A stretch of 64,000 nucleotides of DNA from Streptomyces rishiriensis. Lineage in GTDB: Bacteria > Actinomycetota > Actinomycetes > Streptomycetales > Streptomycetaceae. A model generated the notes under the pieces. The model worked only from the letters and a program-made list of their open reading frames with translations. It was not told the DNA's origin and did no database searches. The stretch covers positions 4,650,001 through 4,714,000 of the forward strand of contig NZ_JAUSWV010000002.1 in the NCBI RefSeq assembly GCF_030815485.1. Direction: 5' to 3'. This document shows, in pieces, positions 55,024 through 64,000 of this stretch (position 1 is the first letter of the stretch; each line of letters starts with the position of its first letter). A program made the translations under genes and the position numbers.

Positions 55024-55508
55024 GAGGACGAGCGTGCCACAGCCTCGATGGCTTCCGGGACCCGGTCCTGCGGGAGCTCGGGCCGCGGGTGCGGCTTGGC
55101 GTTCTGCAGGACGCCCGCCGACTCCTTCATGGAGGCGGCGACCTTCTGCGGGCCCTTGCCCTTCTGCGCCTTCTTCGCGAAGACCACGCCGATCAGCACG
55201 AGGACGAGCGCGACGAGCACGTTCGCCGCGAAGGAGAGCAGGAAGCAGATCGCGAGGTTCCAGTCGCTCCAGGTCCGGATGCCGTACGCCAGCGCGAAGT
55301 TGAGCATCGGAAGGGAGAACACCAGGACCGCGCCGGCCACCGAGAACGCCCCACCGCTCATGGCCCCGCGCTTGACGTCCTGCTTCAGCTGCGCCTTGGC
55401 CAGTGCGATCTCGTCGTGCACCAGCGCCGACAATTCGGTCGTCGCCGAGGCGAACAGCTGGCCGATGCTGCGTTCGGCGCCGACCGGGCTGCCGTCGGGT
55501 GCGCTCAT
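55020..55508 (-). CDS. Phage-holin-family (DUF1469-like) membrane protein
   Basis: 162 residues with two or three helices (FSVAGAVLVFSLPMLNFALA; FAANVLVALVLVLIGVVF) between a short cytoplasmic start and a Lys/Pro tail. It matches the Streptomyces phage holin family III/DUF1469 type, which is not phage lysis machinery in chromosomal context. It comes first in the unit with the hydrolase. Confidence 0.85.
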   Translation of the reverse strand: MSAPDGSPVGAERSIGQLFASATTELSALVHDEIALAKAQLKQDVKRGAMSGGAFSVAGAVLVFSLPMLNFALAYGIRTWSDWNLAICFLLSFAANVLVALVLVLIGVVFAKKAQKGKGPQKVAASMKESAGVLQNAKPHPRPELPQDRVPEAIEAVARSSS

Positions 55509-55606
55509 CGCGTTCTCCCTCTCCTGCTGCTGTGCTGCTTCTGGCTTCTTTTGTACCGTCCCGTCAGATCATGCCGGACGGTCGCCCTCCTCGCCTGCCC
55601 CGCCCG

Positions 55607-57052
55607 TCACTTCGGTAGGCCCGTGGCGCGTGTCGGCCCCTCCCCGGCCTCTCCGCGAGTCTCCTCGGGGCGGCTCTCGCGGTCGAGCTCCTCGGCCCGG
55701 CGGCGGTGCTCGGCGGCCTTGCCGTCGTAGATCTCCGCCATCCTCAGGTGGTAGGCCGGGTCGTCCTCCTCGTACATGTCCGGGATGCCGTCGAGGTCGT
55801 CGTCGCGCTCCTCGGCCTCACACATCCGGCGGTACTCGGCGTTGCGCAGCTTCAGCAGAACCGTCGCGATGCTCGCCGCGATCAGCGAGCCGAGCAGGAC
55901 GGCGGCCTTGACCTCGTCGGTCAGGGTGGGGTCGCCCTCGAAGGCGAGTTCGCCGATCAGCAGCGACACGGTGAACCCGATGCCGGCGAGGGACGCGACG
56001 GCGAGGACGTCCGCCCAGGCGAGGTCCTCGCTCAGCGAGGCGCGGGTGAAGCGCGCGGTCAGCCAGGTCCCGCCGAAGATGCCGATCGTCTTGCCGACGA
56101 CGAGACCGAGGACGACGCCGAGCGTCTCCGGCTTGCCGAAGACATCCGTGAGCGCGTTGCCCGAGATTGCCACACCGGCGCTGAACAGGGCGAACAGCGG
56201 CACCGCGAGGCCCGCGGAGAGAGGCCGGACGAGGTGCTCGATCCGCTCGCCGGGTGACTGGTCCTCACCTTCGCGCGTCGTGCAGCGCAGCATCAGGCCC
56301 ATCGCGACCCCGGCGACGGTGGCGTGCACGCCGCTGTTGTACATCAGCGCCCAGATGACGAGCGCGAGGGGGACGTAGACGTACCAGCCGCTCACGCCCT
56401 TGCGCAGCAGCAGCCAGAACACGAGGAGGCCGACGGCCGCGCCGCCCAGCGCCACGAAGTCGATACCGCTCGTGAAGAACACCGCGATGATCAGGATCGC
56501 GAGCAGGTCGTCGACGACCGCGAGGGTGAGCAGGAAGGCGCGCAGCGCGCTCGGCAGGGATGTGCCGATGACGGCCAGCACGGCGAGCGCGAACGCGATG
56601 TCGGTGGCCGTGGGCACCGCCCAACCAGCCGTTGAGCCACCGCCGCTGATGTTGGTCAGCGTGTAGACGAGCGCGGGCACGGCCATCCCGCACAGCGCGG
56701 CCGCCACGGGGAGCGCGGCGGCCCTGGGGTCCTTGAGATCGCCGGCGACGAGTTCTCGCTTGAGTTCGATACCGGCGACGAAGAAGAAGATCGCGAGCAG
56801 GCCGTCGGCGGCCCAGTGCGCGACCGAGAGGTTCAGGCCGAGGGCTTCGGGTCCGAGGTGGAAGTGGCTGACGCTCTCGTAGCTGTCGTGCAGCCCGGGT
56901 GCGTTCGCCCAGACCAGTGCGGCGACGGCGGCGACGAGCAACAGCACACCGCCGACGGTCTCGGCGCGCAGTGCCTCCGCGACGAAGTTCCGCTCGGGGA
57001 GGGACAGCCGTCCGAGGACCTTACGGGGGGCGGTGTTGCGGGGCGCGGGCAC
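55607..57052 (-). CDS. nhaA: NhaA-type Na+/H+ antiporter
   Basis: 481 residues from GTG 57052, which has GGAGG eight bases upstream. The frame stays open further upstream but without such a site. Signature AVVDDLLAILIIAVFF carries the Asp pair equivalent to E. coli Asp163/164, and PTATDIAFALAV is also conserved. About 12 helices are followed by a 90-residue charged tail. It exchanges sodium for protons in pH and salt homeostasis. Confidence 0.94.
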   Translation of the reverse strand: MPAPRNTAPRKVLGRLSLPERNFVAEALRAETVGGVLLLVAAVAALVWANAPGLHDSYESVSHFHLGPEALGLNLSVAHWAADGLLAIFFFVAGIELKRELVAGDLKDPRAAALPVAAALCGMAVPALVYTLTNISGGGSTAGWAVPTATDIAFALAVLAVIGTSLPSALRAFLLTLAVVDDLLAILIIAVFFTSGIDFVALGGAAVGLLVFWLLLRKGVSGWYVYVPLALVIWALMYNSGVHATVAGVAMGLMLRCTTREGEDQSPGERIEHLVRPLSAGLAVPLFALFSAGVAISGNALTDVFGKPETLGVVLGLVVGKTIGIFGGTWLTARFTRASLSEDLAWADVLAVASLAGIGFTVSLLIGELAFEGDPTLTDEVKAAVLLGSLIAASIATVLLKLRNAEYRRMCEAEERDDDLDGIPDMYEEDDPAYHLRMAEIYDGKAAEHRRRAEELDRESRPEETRGEAGEGPTRATGLPK

Positions 57053-57176
57053 GGTGGGGGCCTCCGGTCGGTGGGCAGCACTGAGTACTTGCCGACCAGA
57101 CTTCCCGGCGCACCTTTTCTTCAGCCTACCTAGAACACGCTCGGATAAATCCGACAACCCTCATGATAGGCGCGAA

Positions 57177-57211
57177 AAGGGCGCCCGGCTCGATGGTCGC
57201 CGGGCGCCCTT
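57177..57211 (-). terminator. Terminator after acs
   Basis: AAGGGCGCCCGGC (57177-57189) and GCCGGGCGCCCTT (57199-57211) form a perfect 13-bp stem with a 9-base loop, 27 bases after the acs stop. Confidence 0.85.
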
Positions 57212-57237
57212 CCCTGACGGGATCAGTCCTCGCCGGC

Positions 57238-59201
<1,964 letters not shown>

Positions 59202-59202
<1 letters not shown>

Positions 59203-59246
59203 TACCTCTCCTCCCTCAGCAGGTCGGCCAAGGATTCGTTGCTCAC
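59202..59246 (-). CDS. 14-residue upstream ORF resembling the acs N-terminus
   Basis: GTG 59246 reads VSNESLADLLREER and stops in TAATG, sharing a base with the acs ATG. GGGAG lies upstream. The peptide resembles the start of acs proteins (MSNESLANLLKEER in relatives, from memory) and the start of this acs (SSLSNLLKEER). It may be a leader peptide or a duplicated fragment. Confidence 0.5.
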
Positions 59247-59337
59247 GACATCTCCCTCTCGAAGGGTGTCCGTGTCCGTTGTGTCCCAGGCCACAGCTCA
59301 TCAGACCCGGGGGTCCGGTGACAAGGGCCGACCGGAA

Positions 59338-59353
59338 ATTGGTTTAGACCTGT
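59338..59353. promoter_or_regulatory. dre-like palindrome upstream of acs
   Basis: On the acs strand the 16-mer ACAGGTCTAAACCAAT resembles the DasR (GntR) consensus around GGTCTAGACC, with one change in the core. It lies about 140 bases before acs. Candidate only. Confidence 0.4.
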
Positions 59354-59505
59354 CGGAGTCCACTGCTTCTCGACCTTGTTCCCGGTGGCCGGAGGTCGCC
59401 CCCCTGGATGGGCCAGGGGGTCATCCGTACCCACGGACCAGGACCGGACGTAGTTCAGCCCGTGTAACGCCTTTCACATCCAGCCGTGCCGCGCGCTGCA
59501 CCGCC

Positions 59506-59548
59506 CGCGTCCCCGCCCCGCGCGAAGTCGCGAGAGGGCGGGGACGCG
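59506..59548 (-). terminator. Terminator after the SulP-carbonic anhydrase gene
   Basis: CGCGTCCCCGCCC (59506-59518) and GGGCGGGGACGCG (59536-59548) form a 13-bp stem, 24 bases beyond the stop. Confidence 0.8.
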
Positions 59549-59571
59549 TGAGGCATCGCGATCGCGCCGGT

Positions 59572-62337
59572 TCAGGCCGGCAGGTCCGCGTCTCCCACAT
59601 GACCGAACAACTCGCCCTTGGCCTCACCCGAGCCCGCGGCCATCTCGGCGAGCAGGTACGTCTGGGCCTCGCCCACGTGGAAGTACAGTCCGTGCAGCTC
59701 CAGCGCCCCGCTTCGCAGGGAGCGGGCCACCGAGTCGTGGGCCCGTAGGTGCTCCAGCTGCTGGACCACGTTGGTCAGACAGAGCTGCTCCACCGCGTCC
59801 GCCGGCGCACGCCCGGCCAGTCCGGCGCGGGGACGGCCGTCGTCGACCATCCGCTCCAGACTCGGCAGACCGTGCCGCAGCCACCGCTGCAACGGGGTCC
59901 GCGCTTCGCCCGGTTCGGCGTCGAGCAGTGCCTGCATGGCGCCGCACCCGGAGTGCCCGCAGACCGTGATGGACCGCACCTTCAGCACGTCCACCGCGTA
60001 CTCGATCGCCGCCGCCACCGAGTCGTCCCCGCACTCCTCACCGGGCGGCGGCACGAGGTTGCCGACGTTGCGCACCACGAACAGGTCTCCCGGACCACTG
60101 GAGGTGATCATCGAGGTGACGAGCCGGGAGTCGGCGCAGGTGAGGAAGAGCTGGGTGGGCTGCTGCCCCTCCCGGGCCAGCCGCGCCAGCTCGCCCCGCA
60201 CCAGCGGTGCGGTGTTGCGCTGGAACGCGCTGATACCACGGACCAGTTGACGCCCACTCGGCTCGACGACCTCCGGCCCTTCCTGGGCCGGCTGCCCTTC
60301 CTGTTCCGGCTGTCCCAATTGCCTCGACTGCCCCGGCTGTTCCGGCTGTTCCGAGTCTCCTGGCTTCGCCGGCTCTGTGAGCTCCGTGAACTCTGTCGTC
60401 TCTTCCCGTCCCCTCCTCCGGGCTGCTTCGGGCGACCCCGCCGCCTCCGCTGGGTGTGCTGCGGCGGTCACCTCCGTCGGCTGTGCTGTCAGCGGCGCCC
60501 AAGCCGGTGCCGGTGTGGGCGCCGACGTGGTCTCCGGCGCCTGTGGTGTCTGTGCTGTCTGCGTCGTTCCCCGTGGGACTTCGCACTGGTGGTTGCGCCA
60601 TGGCGTCCAGGGACGGCACCGGCAGTCCGCGATAGGTGCCTCGCCGACGCGAGCGGGATCGAGGGCTGGGGGAGCGGTCGAGTCACCCTCTCCGGTACCG
60701 ATACCGATGTCGGCGCTGGTATTGCTGCGGGAGCCGACGCCTGCCTCGGCGTACGCCTCGACGTCGATTCCGGAGTCGAACCCCGTACCGGAGCGGCGGC
60801 CGGTCAGCTCGACGGAGCCGCCTTGGGCGGTGTGCGTCTTCTGCCAGTCCTGTAGGGCCTCGTACGCCGCGTGGTCCATGAAGGAGCCGTCCAACTCGAC
60901 GACCGCCCGGGTGGCTCGGGGTACGAGATGCAGGACGCGGCTCAGTCGAGGCACGGCGAGGAACGTCAACTGGCCTCTTACGTGTACGTGATGGACTCCT
61001 TCCTGCTCGTGGTGCGTGATGCGGGTGCGGGCGAGGCGATGCAGGGCGACGGCCACGGCCACGGCGATGCCGATCGTCACGCCCTCCAGGACGCCGAGGA
61101 ACACCACGCCGAGGGTGGTGACGGCGTACACCAGCACCTCACGGTGGCGGGTCACCGTGCGAATGTGGTGCAGGGACACCATCTGGATGCCGACGGCCAT
61201 CACCAGGGCGGCGAGTGAGGCGAGCGGGATGAGATCCAGGATGGGGACCATCAGCAGCGCGGCGACTACTACGAGAACGCCGTGCAACATCGTGGAGTTC
61301 CGGCTCACGGCACCGGCTTGGACGTTTGCGGAACTGCGCACGGCCACGCCCGCCACCGGCAGTCCGCCGAGTGCTCCGGAGACGATGTTGGCCGCGCCCT
61401 GGCCCAGCAGTTCGCGGTCCAGGTCGGAACGGCCGACACGGCTGGAGCGGGCGCTGAGCAGGTCCGGACGCGAGGCGATCAGCTTGTCCACGGCGACCGC
61501 GCCGAGCAGCGACTGCACGCTGCACACCAGGGTGGTCGTGAGGACGGCGGCCACGATCCCGAGCACCGGTCCCTCGGGCAGTCCCGCCAGCGCGTGACTG
61601 CTCCAGGACGGCAGGTCCACCTTGGGCAGGGTGAGACCCGCCAGCGCCGCGACAGCTGTGGCGCCGGTGACCGCGACGAGTGCGGCGGGCACCTTCCGCA
61701 CCAGGCGGCCCACCCGGCCGGGGATGCGCGGCCAGAGCAGCAGCAGGGTCAGGGTCAGCGCGCTCACGGCGACGGCCGCAGGTTGCAGTCCGGCCAACTG
61801 GGCGGGCAGAGCACGGAGATTGTCGAGGACCGAACTCTGGGGGGTGCCGCCGAGGACGACGTGCAGTTGGGCGACGGCGATGGTGACGCCGATGCCGGCG
61901 AGCATGCCGTGCACGATGGCGGGGCTGACGGCGAGGGCGGTGCGCGCCACGCGAAGGCAGCCGAGACCCAGCTGGGCGAGTCCGGCGAGGACGGTGATGG
62001 CGCATGTCGTGCGCCAGCCGTAGCGCTGGATGAGATCGGCGGTGACCACCGTCAGGCCGGCTGCGGGGCCGCTGACCTGGAGCGGTGCACCGCCGATCGA
62101 CCCGGCGACGATCCCGCCCACGGCGGCGGCGACGAGACCGGCCTGGAGGGGCGCGCCGGTGGCGAGGGCGATGCCGAGGGACAGGGGGAGGGCGATCAGG
62201 AAGACCGCGATCGAGGCGGACACGTCGGCGCCCGCGATGCGGAAGCGGCGGTGCGGGGCCGGTGGGGGGGCGTGGGGTGGCTGGACGCGCTGTGCGTGCG
62301 TCGAGTGGGCGGTGCGGGTGGGGGCGCAGGCGGACAT
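59572..62337 (-). CDS. SulP transporter-STAS-beta carbonic anhydrase fusion
   Basis: 921 residues from ATG 62337 (GGAGGAG upstream; ATG 62376 is an alternative). A SulP transporter of about 10-12 helices begins near residue 35 (SASIAVFLIALPLSLGIALA). A STAS-like segment (LTFLAVPRLSRVLHLVPR, VVELDGSFMDHAAYEALQDW) follows, then a disordered Glu/Pro/Gln-rich linker. The beta-carbonic anhydrase ends it, with Cys734, Asp736, His795 and Cys798 (LTCADSRL; VCGHSGCGAM). The fusion suggests bicarbonate uptake coupled to CO2 interconversion, as proposed for mycobacterial Rv3273-type proteins. Confidence 0.93.
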   Translation of the reverse strand: MSACAPTRTAHSTHAQRVQPPHAPPPAPHRRFRIAGADVSASIAVFLIALPLSLGIALATGAPLQAGLVAAAVGGIVAGSIGGAPLQVSGPAAGLTVVTADLIQRYGWRTTCAITVLAGLAQLGLGCLRVARTALAVSPAIVHGMLAGIGVTIAVAQLHVVLGGTPQSSVLDNLRALPAQLAGLQPAAVAVSALTLTLLLLWPRIPGRVGRLVRKVPAALVAVTGATAVAALAGLTLPKVDLPSWSSHALAGLPEGPVLGIVAAVLTTTLVCSVQSLLGAVAVDKLIASRPDLLSARSSRVGRSDLDRELLGQGAANIVSGALGGLPVAGVAVRSSANVQAGAVSRNSTMLHGVLVVVAALLMVPILDLIPLASLAALVMAVGIQMVSLHHIRTVTRHREVLVYAVTTLGVVFLGVLEGVTIGIAVAVAVALHRLARTRITHHEQEGVHHVHVRGQLTFLAVPRLSRVLHLVPRATRAVVELDGSFMDHAAYEALQDWQKTHTAQGGSVELTGRRSGTGFDSGIDVEAYAEAGVGSRSNTSADIGIGTGEGDSTAPPALDPARVGEAPIADCRCRPWTPWRNHQCEVPRGTTQTAQTPQAPETTSAPTPAPAWAPLTAQPTEVTAAAHPAEAAGSPEAARRRGREETTEFTELTEPAKPGDSEQPEQPGQSRQLGQPEQEGQPAQEGPEVVEPSGRQLVRGISAFQRNTAPLVRGELARLAREGQQPTQLFLTCADSRLVTSMITSSGPGDLFVVRNVGNLVPPPGEECGDDSVAAAIEYAVDVLKVRSITVCGHSGCGAMQALLDAEPGEARTPLQRWLRHGLPSLERMVDDGRPRAGLAGRAPADAVEQLCLTNVVQQLEHLRAHDSVARSLRSGALELHGLYFHVGEAQTYLLAEMAAGSGEAKGELFGHVGDADLPA

Positions 62338-62671
62338 GGTTCCCGTCTCCTCCGGGGCAGCGCGGTCGCGGAACATGTGGTCCCCCGGTTGGGGCGGGGG
62401 GTCGCGGCCGTGGGTCACGGCGTGCAGCGGCGGGATGAAAATCAACGCTCGGTAAACAGATCGTAATGCAGAGTAAAGGCCAAGCATGGATTTTTGCGGC
62501 AAATGGGGCATGTAATCACTCCCAAGGGTGAAGTGGCCTTTTTGTCGGCTTGTCGTACTAATTCCTTCTCGACTCCGTGCGACCTTGACGGCGCTGCCGG
62601 CTCGTCCCGGCGCGTCACCAGAGAACGCCCTCGTCGGCGTTGGCCGAGAGAAGGAAGAAGGTGGGCGGAAG
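62338..62671. promoter_or_regulatory. Divergent SulP-CA/lipoprotein promoter region
   Basis: About 330 bases hold the promoters for both divergent genes. The stretch 62440-62560 is AT-richer than the surroundings. No specific site was recognised. Confidence 0.4.
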
Positions 62672-63952
62672 ATGGCCGCCACCCAGAGGATCGCCGCGGG
62701 CGCAGTGGTCGCCGCGGCTGTCGCCGCATCGCTCGCCGGTTGCGGATCGGGAACCGGGGGTTCCCGCGGTGCCGAGGAAGGAGTGCCGGGCCCGCAGAAG
62801 GCGAAACCGGTTCCGGCTCCCAAGAGCGTCGTCCGCCTGATCGGCGACGGCTCCACCGCGTACACCGGAGCGCAGCCCCACCTGCCCCGCCCCGAGCGGC
62901 TGAACCCGGGCCAGAAGCCACCGCAGTTCGTGGTCTTCTCCTGGGACGGCGCCGGCGAGGACAGTCAGAAGTTGTTCTCCCACTTCCGCCAGGTGTCCAA
63001 GGCCAACCACGCGACCATGACGTACTTCCTCAGCGGCGTGTACATGCTGCCGGAGGAGAAGGCCGACCTGTACAGGCCGCCACAGCACTCGCCGGGCCGT
63101 TCCGACATCGGCTTCAACGACGAGCAGGGCATCGCCGAGACCGTGAAGCAGCTGCGTCTGGCGTGGCTGGAGGGCAACGAGATCGGCACCCACTTCAACG
63201 GCCACTTCTGCGGCAAGAACGGTGGTGTCGGCGAGTGGTCGGTCGAGGAGTGGAAGGAGGAGATCGACCAGGCCAAGCGGTTCGTGAGGACCTGGAAGAC
63301 CAACACCGGGATGAAGGACGCGGCGCCTTTGCCCTTCGACTACGACAAGGAACTCATCGGCGCCCGCACCCCTTGCCTCGAGGGCCAGAAGAACTTCATG
63401 AAGGCCGCCCGCGAGCTGGGCTTCCGCTACGACACCAGCGGCGTCAACAACCAGGTGTGGCCCGGCAAGAAGCAGGGCCTGTGGGACCTGTCGATGCAGC
63501 TCGTGCCCTTCCCCGGCCACTCCTACGAGCAGCTCACCATGGACTACAACTTCATGGTCAACCAGTCCGGCACCTCCAGCCAGGGCGACCCCGACAAGCG
63601 CGAGTTCTGGGGCCACCAGATGCGTGACGGGCTGCTCAAGGGCTTCGACCGTGCCTACTACGGCAACCGCGCGCCGCTGATCATCGGCAACCACTTCGAG
63701 TCCTGGAACGGCGGCACGTACATGCGCGCCGTCCAGGAGGTCGTCGAGAACGTCTGCAACAAGCCGGACGTGCGCTGTGTGTCCTTCCGGCAGCTCGCCG
63801 ACTGGCTGGACGCCCAGGACCCGAAGGCCCTGGCCAAGCTGCGCACGCTCGAGGTCGGCGAGTCCCCGAAGCACGGCTGGGCGTCCTTCCTGCCCGGCAG
63901 CCCCGCCCCGGCTCCGAAGGGCGTGCCCGGGGCTCCCGCGGTCAGGCAGTAG
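62672..63952 (+). CDS. Polysaccharide-deacetylase-like lipoprotein
   Basis: 426 residues from ATG 62672. A signal peptide with lipobox SLAGC near residue 24 precedes a linker and a domain with NodB-like order. FVVFSWDGAG corresponds to the TFDDG motif, EIGTHFNGHFCG to H-x3-H, GARTPC to R-x-P, and IIGNHFESWNGG carries a late His. A Cys-rich C-terminus (NVCNKPDVRC) follows. The second Asp of motif 1 is Gly here, so activity may be altered or directed at an unusual glycan. It is secreted and membrane-anchored. The window ends just after it. Confidence 0.8.
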   Translation: MAATQRIAAGAVVAAAVAASLAGCGSGTGGSRGAEEGVPGPQKAKPVPAPKSVVRLIGDGSTAYTGAQPHLPRPERLNPGQKPPQFVVFSWDGAGEDSQKLFSHFRQVSKANHATMTYFLSGVYMLPEEKADLYRPPQHSPGRSDIGFNDEQGIAETVKQLRLAWLEGNEIGTHFNGHFCGKNGGVGEWSVEEWKEEIDQAKRFVRTWKTNTGMKDAAPLPFDYDKELIGARTPCLEGQKNFMKAARELGFRYDTSGVNNQVWPGKKQGLWDLSMQLVPFPGHSYEQLTMDYNFMVNQSGTSSQGDPDKREFWGHQMRDGLLKGFDRAYYGNRAPLIIGNHFESWNGGTYMRAVQEVVENVCNKPDVRCVSFRQLADWLDAQDPKALAKLRTLEVGESPKHGWASFLPGSPAPAPKGVPGAPAVRQ

Positions 63953-64000
63953 GCGCCCGGACGGGACAGGCGCCACAGCGAGGGGTGCCACCTGACGGAA

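Overview
The window is high-GC actinobacterial chromosome, almost certainly Streptomyces. The evidence is the third-position G/C bias, frequent GTG starts, ATGA/GTGA stop-start overlaps, a WhiB-like regulator (WblA), and a gene order that from memory parallels the S. coelicolor core from recR-ask-asd down to wblA-crp-nth-acs. No rRNA, CRISPR array or biosynthetic gene cluster was seen. One tRNA gene (Pro, CGG) is present.

Layout. 1-9.7 kb: the recR end, a DUF5063 gene, a PhzF-like isomerase, an OmpR-type two-component pair, the lysC-asd pair of the aspartate pathway, and an ECF-like sigma factor coupled to a membrane partner. 9.6-19 kb: a SURF1 protein, an S9 peptidase, a two-RCK membrane protein divergent from a YraQ-type permease pair, small proteins including an orphan [3Fe-4S] ferredoxin, and a glycosyltransferase. 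19-31.5 kb, accessory: a 1484-residue HTH/STAND-NTPase/WD40 protein, a DHA2 exporter, a DUF2252 kinase-like protein, a NERD-helicase and a HAD-like protein, separated by repeat-rich non-coding DNA. 31.5-37.1 kb: a decayed island ending at tRNA-Pro. It has integrase C-terminal remnants at both ends, an IS110-family element with a candidate bridge-RNA region, a broken DUF664 gene, an SDR/TetR pair sharing a palindromic operator, and a lipoprotein. 37-64 kb: core genes. These are a Pr6Pr-like membrane protein, a metallophosphoesterase, a YqeY protein, a class A PBP divergent from wblA, two ArsA-like ATPases, RidA, two NUDIX hydrolases, a metallo-beta-lactamase-fold hydrolase, Crp with a consensus Crp site upstream, endonuclease III, a MarP-like protease, an epoxide-hydrolase-like protein with a holin-like protein, NhaA, acetyl-CoA synthetase, a SulP-carbonic anhydrase fusion and a polysaccharide-deacetylase-like lipoprotein.

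How the genes work together. lysC and asd give the first two steps from aspartate towards lysine, threonine, methionine and diaminopimelate. The PBP, deacetylase-like lipoprotein and MarP-like protease act at the envelope. NhaA and SulP-CA suggest sodium, pH and bicarbonate homeostasis. WblA and Crp are global developmental and antibiotic regulators in this genus. The most unusual material is the IS110 end sequences, the remnant-flanked island, a 14-codon ORF overlapping acs that looks like a copy of the acs N-terminus, and the repeat tract joined in frame to a NUDIX gene.
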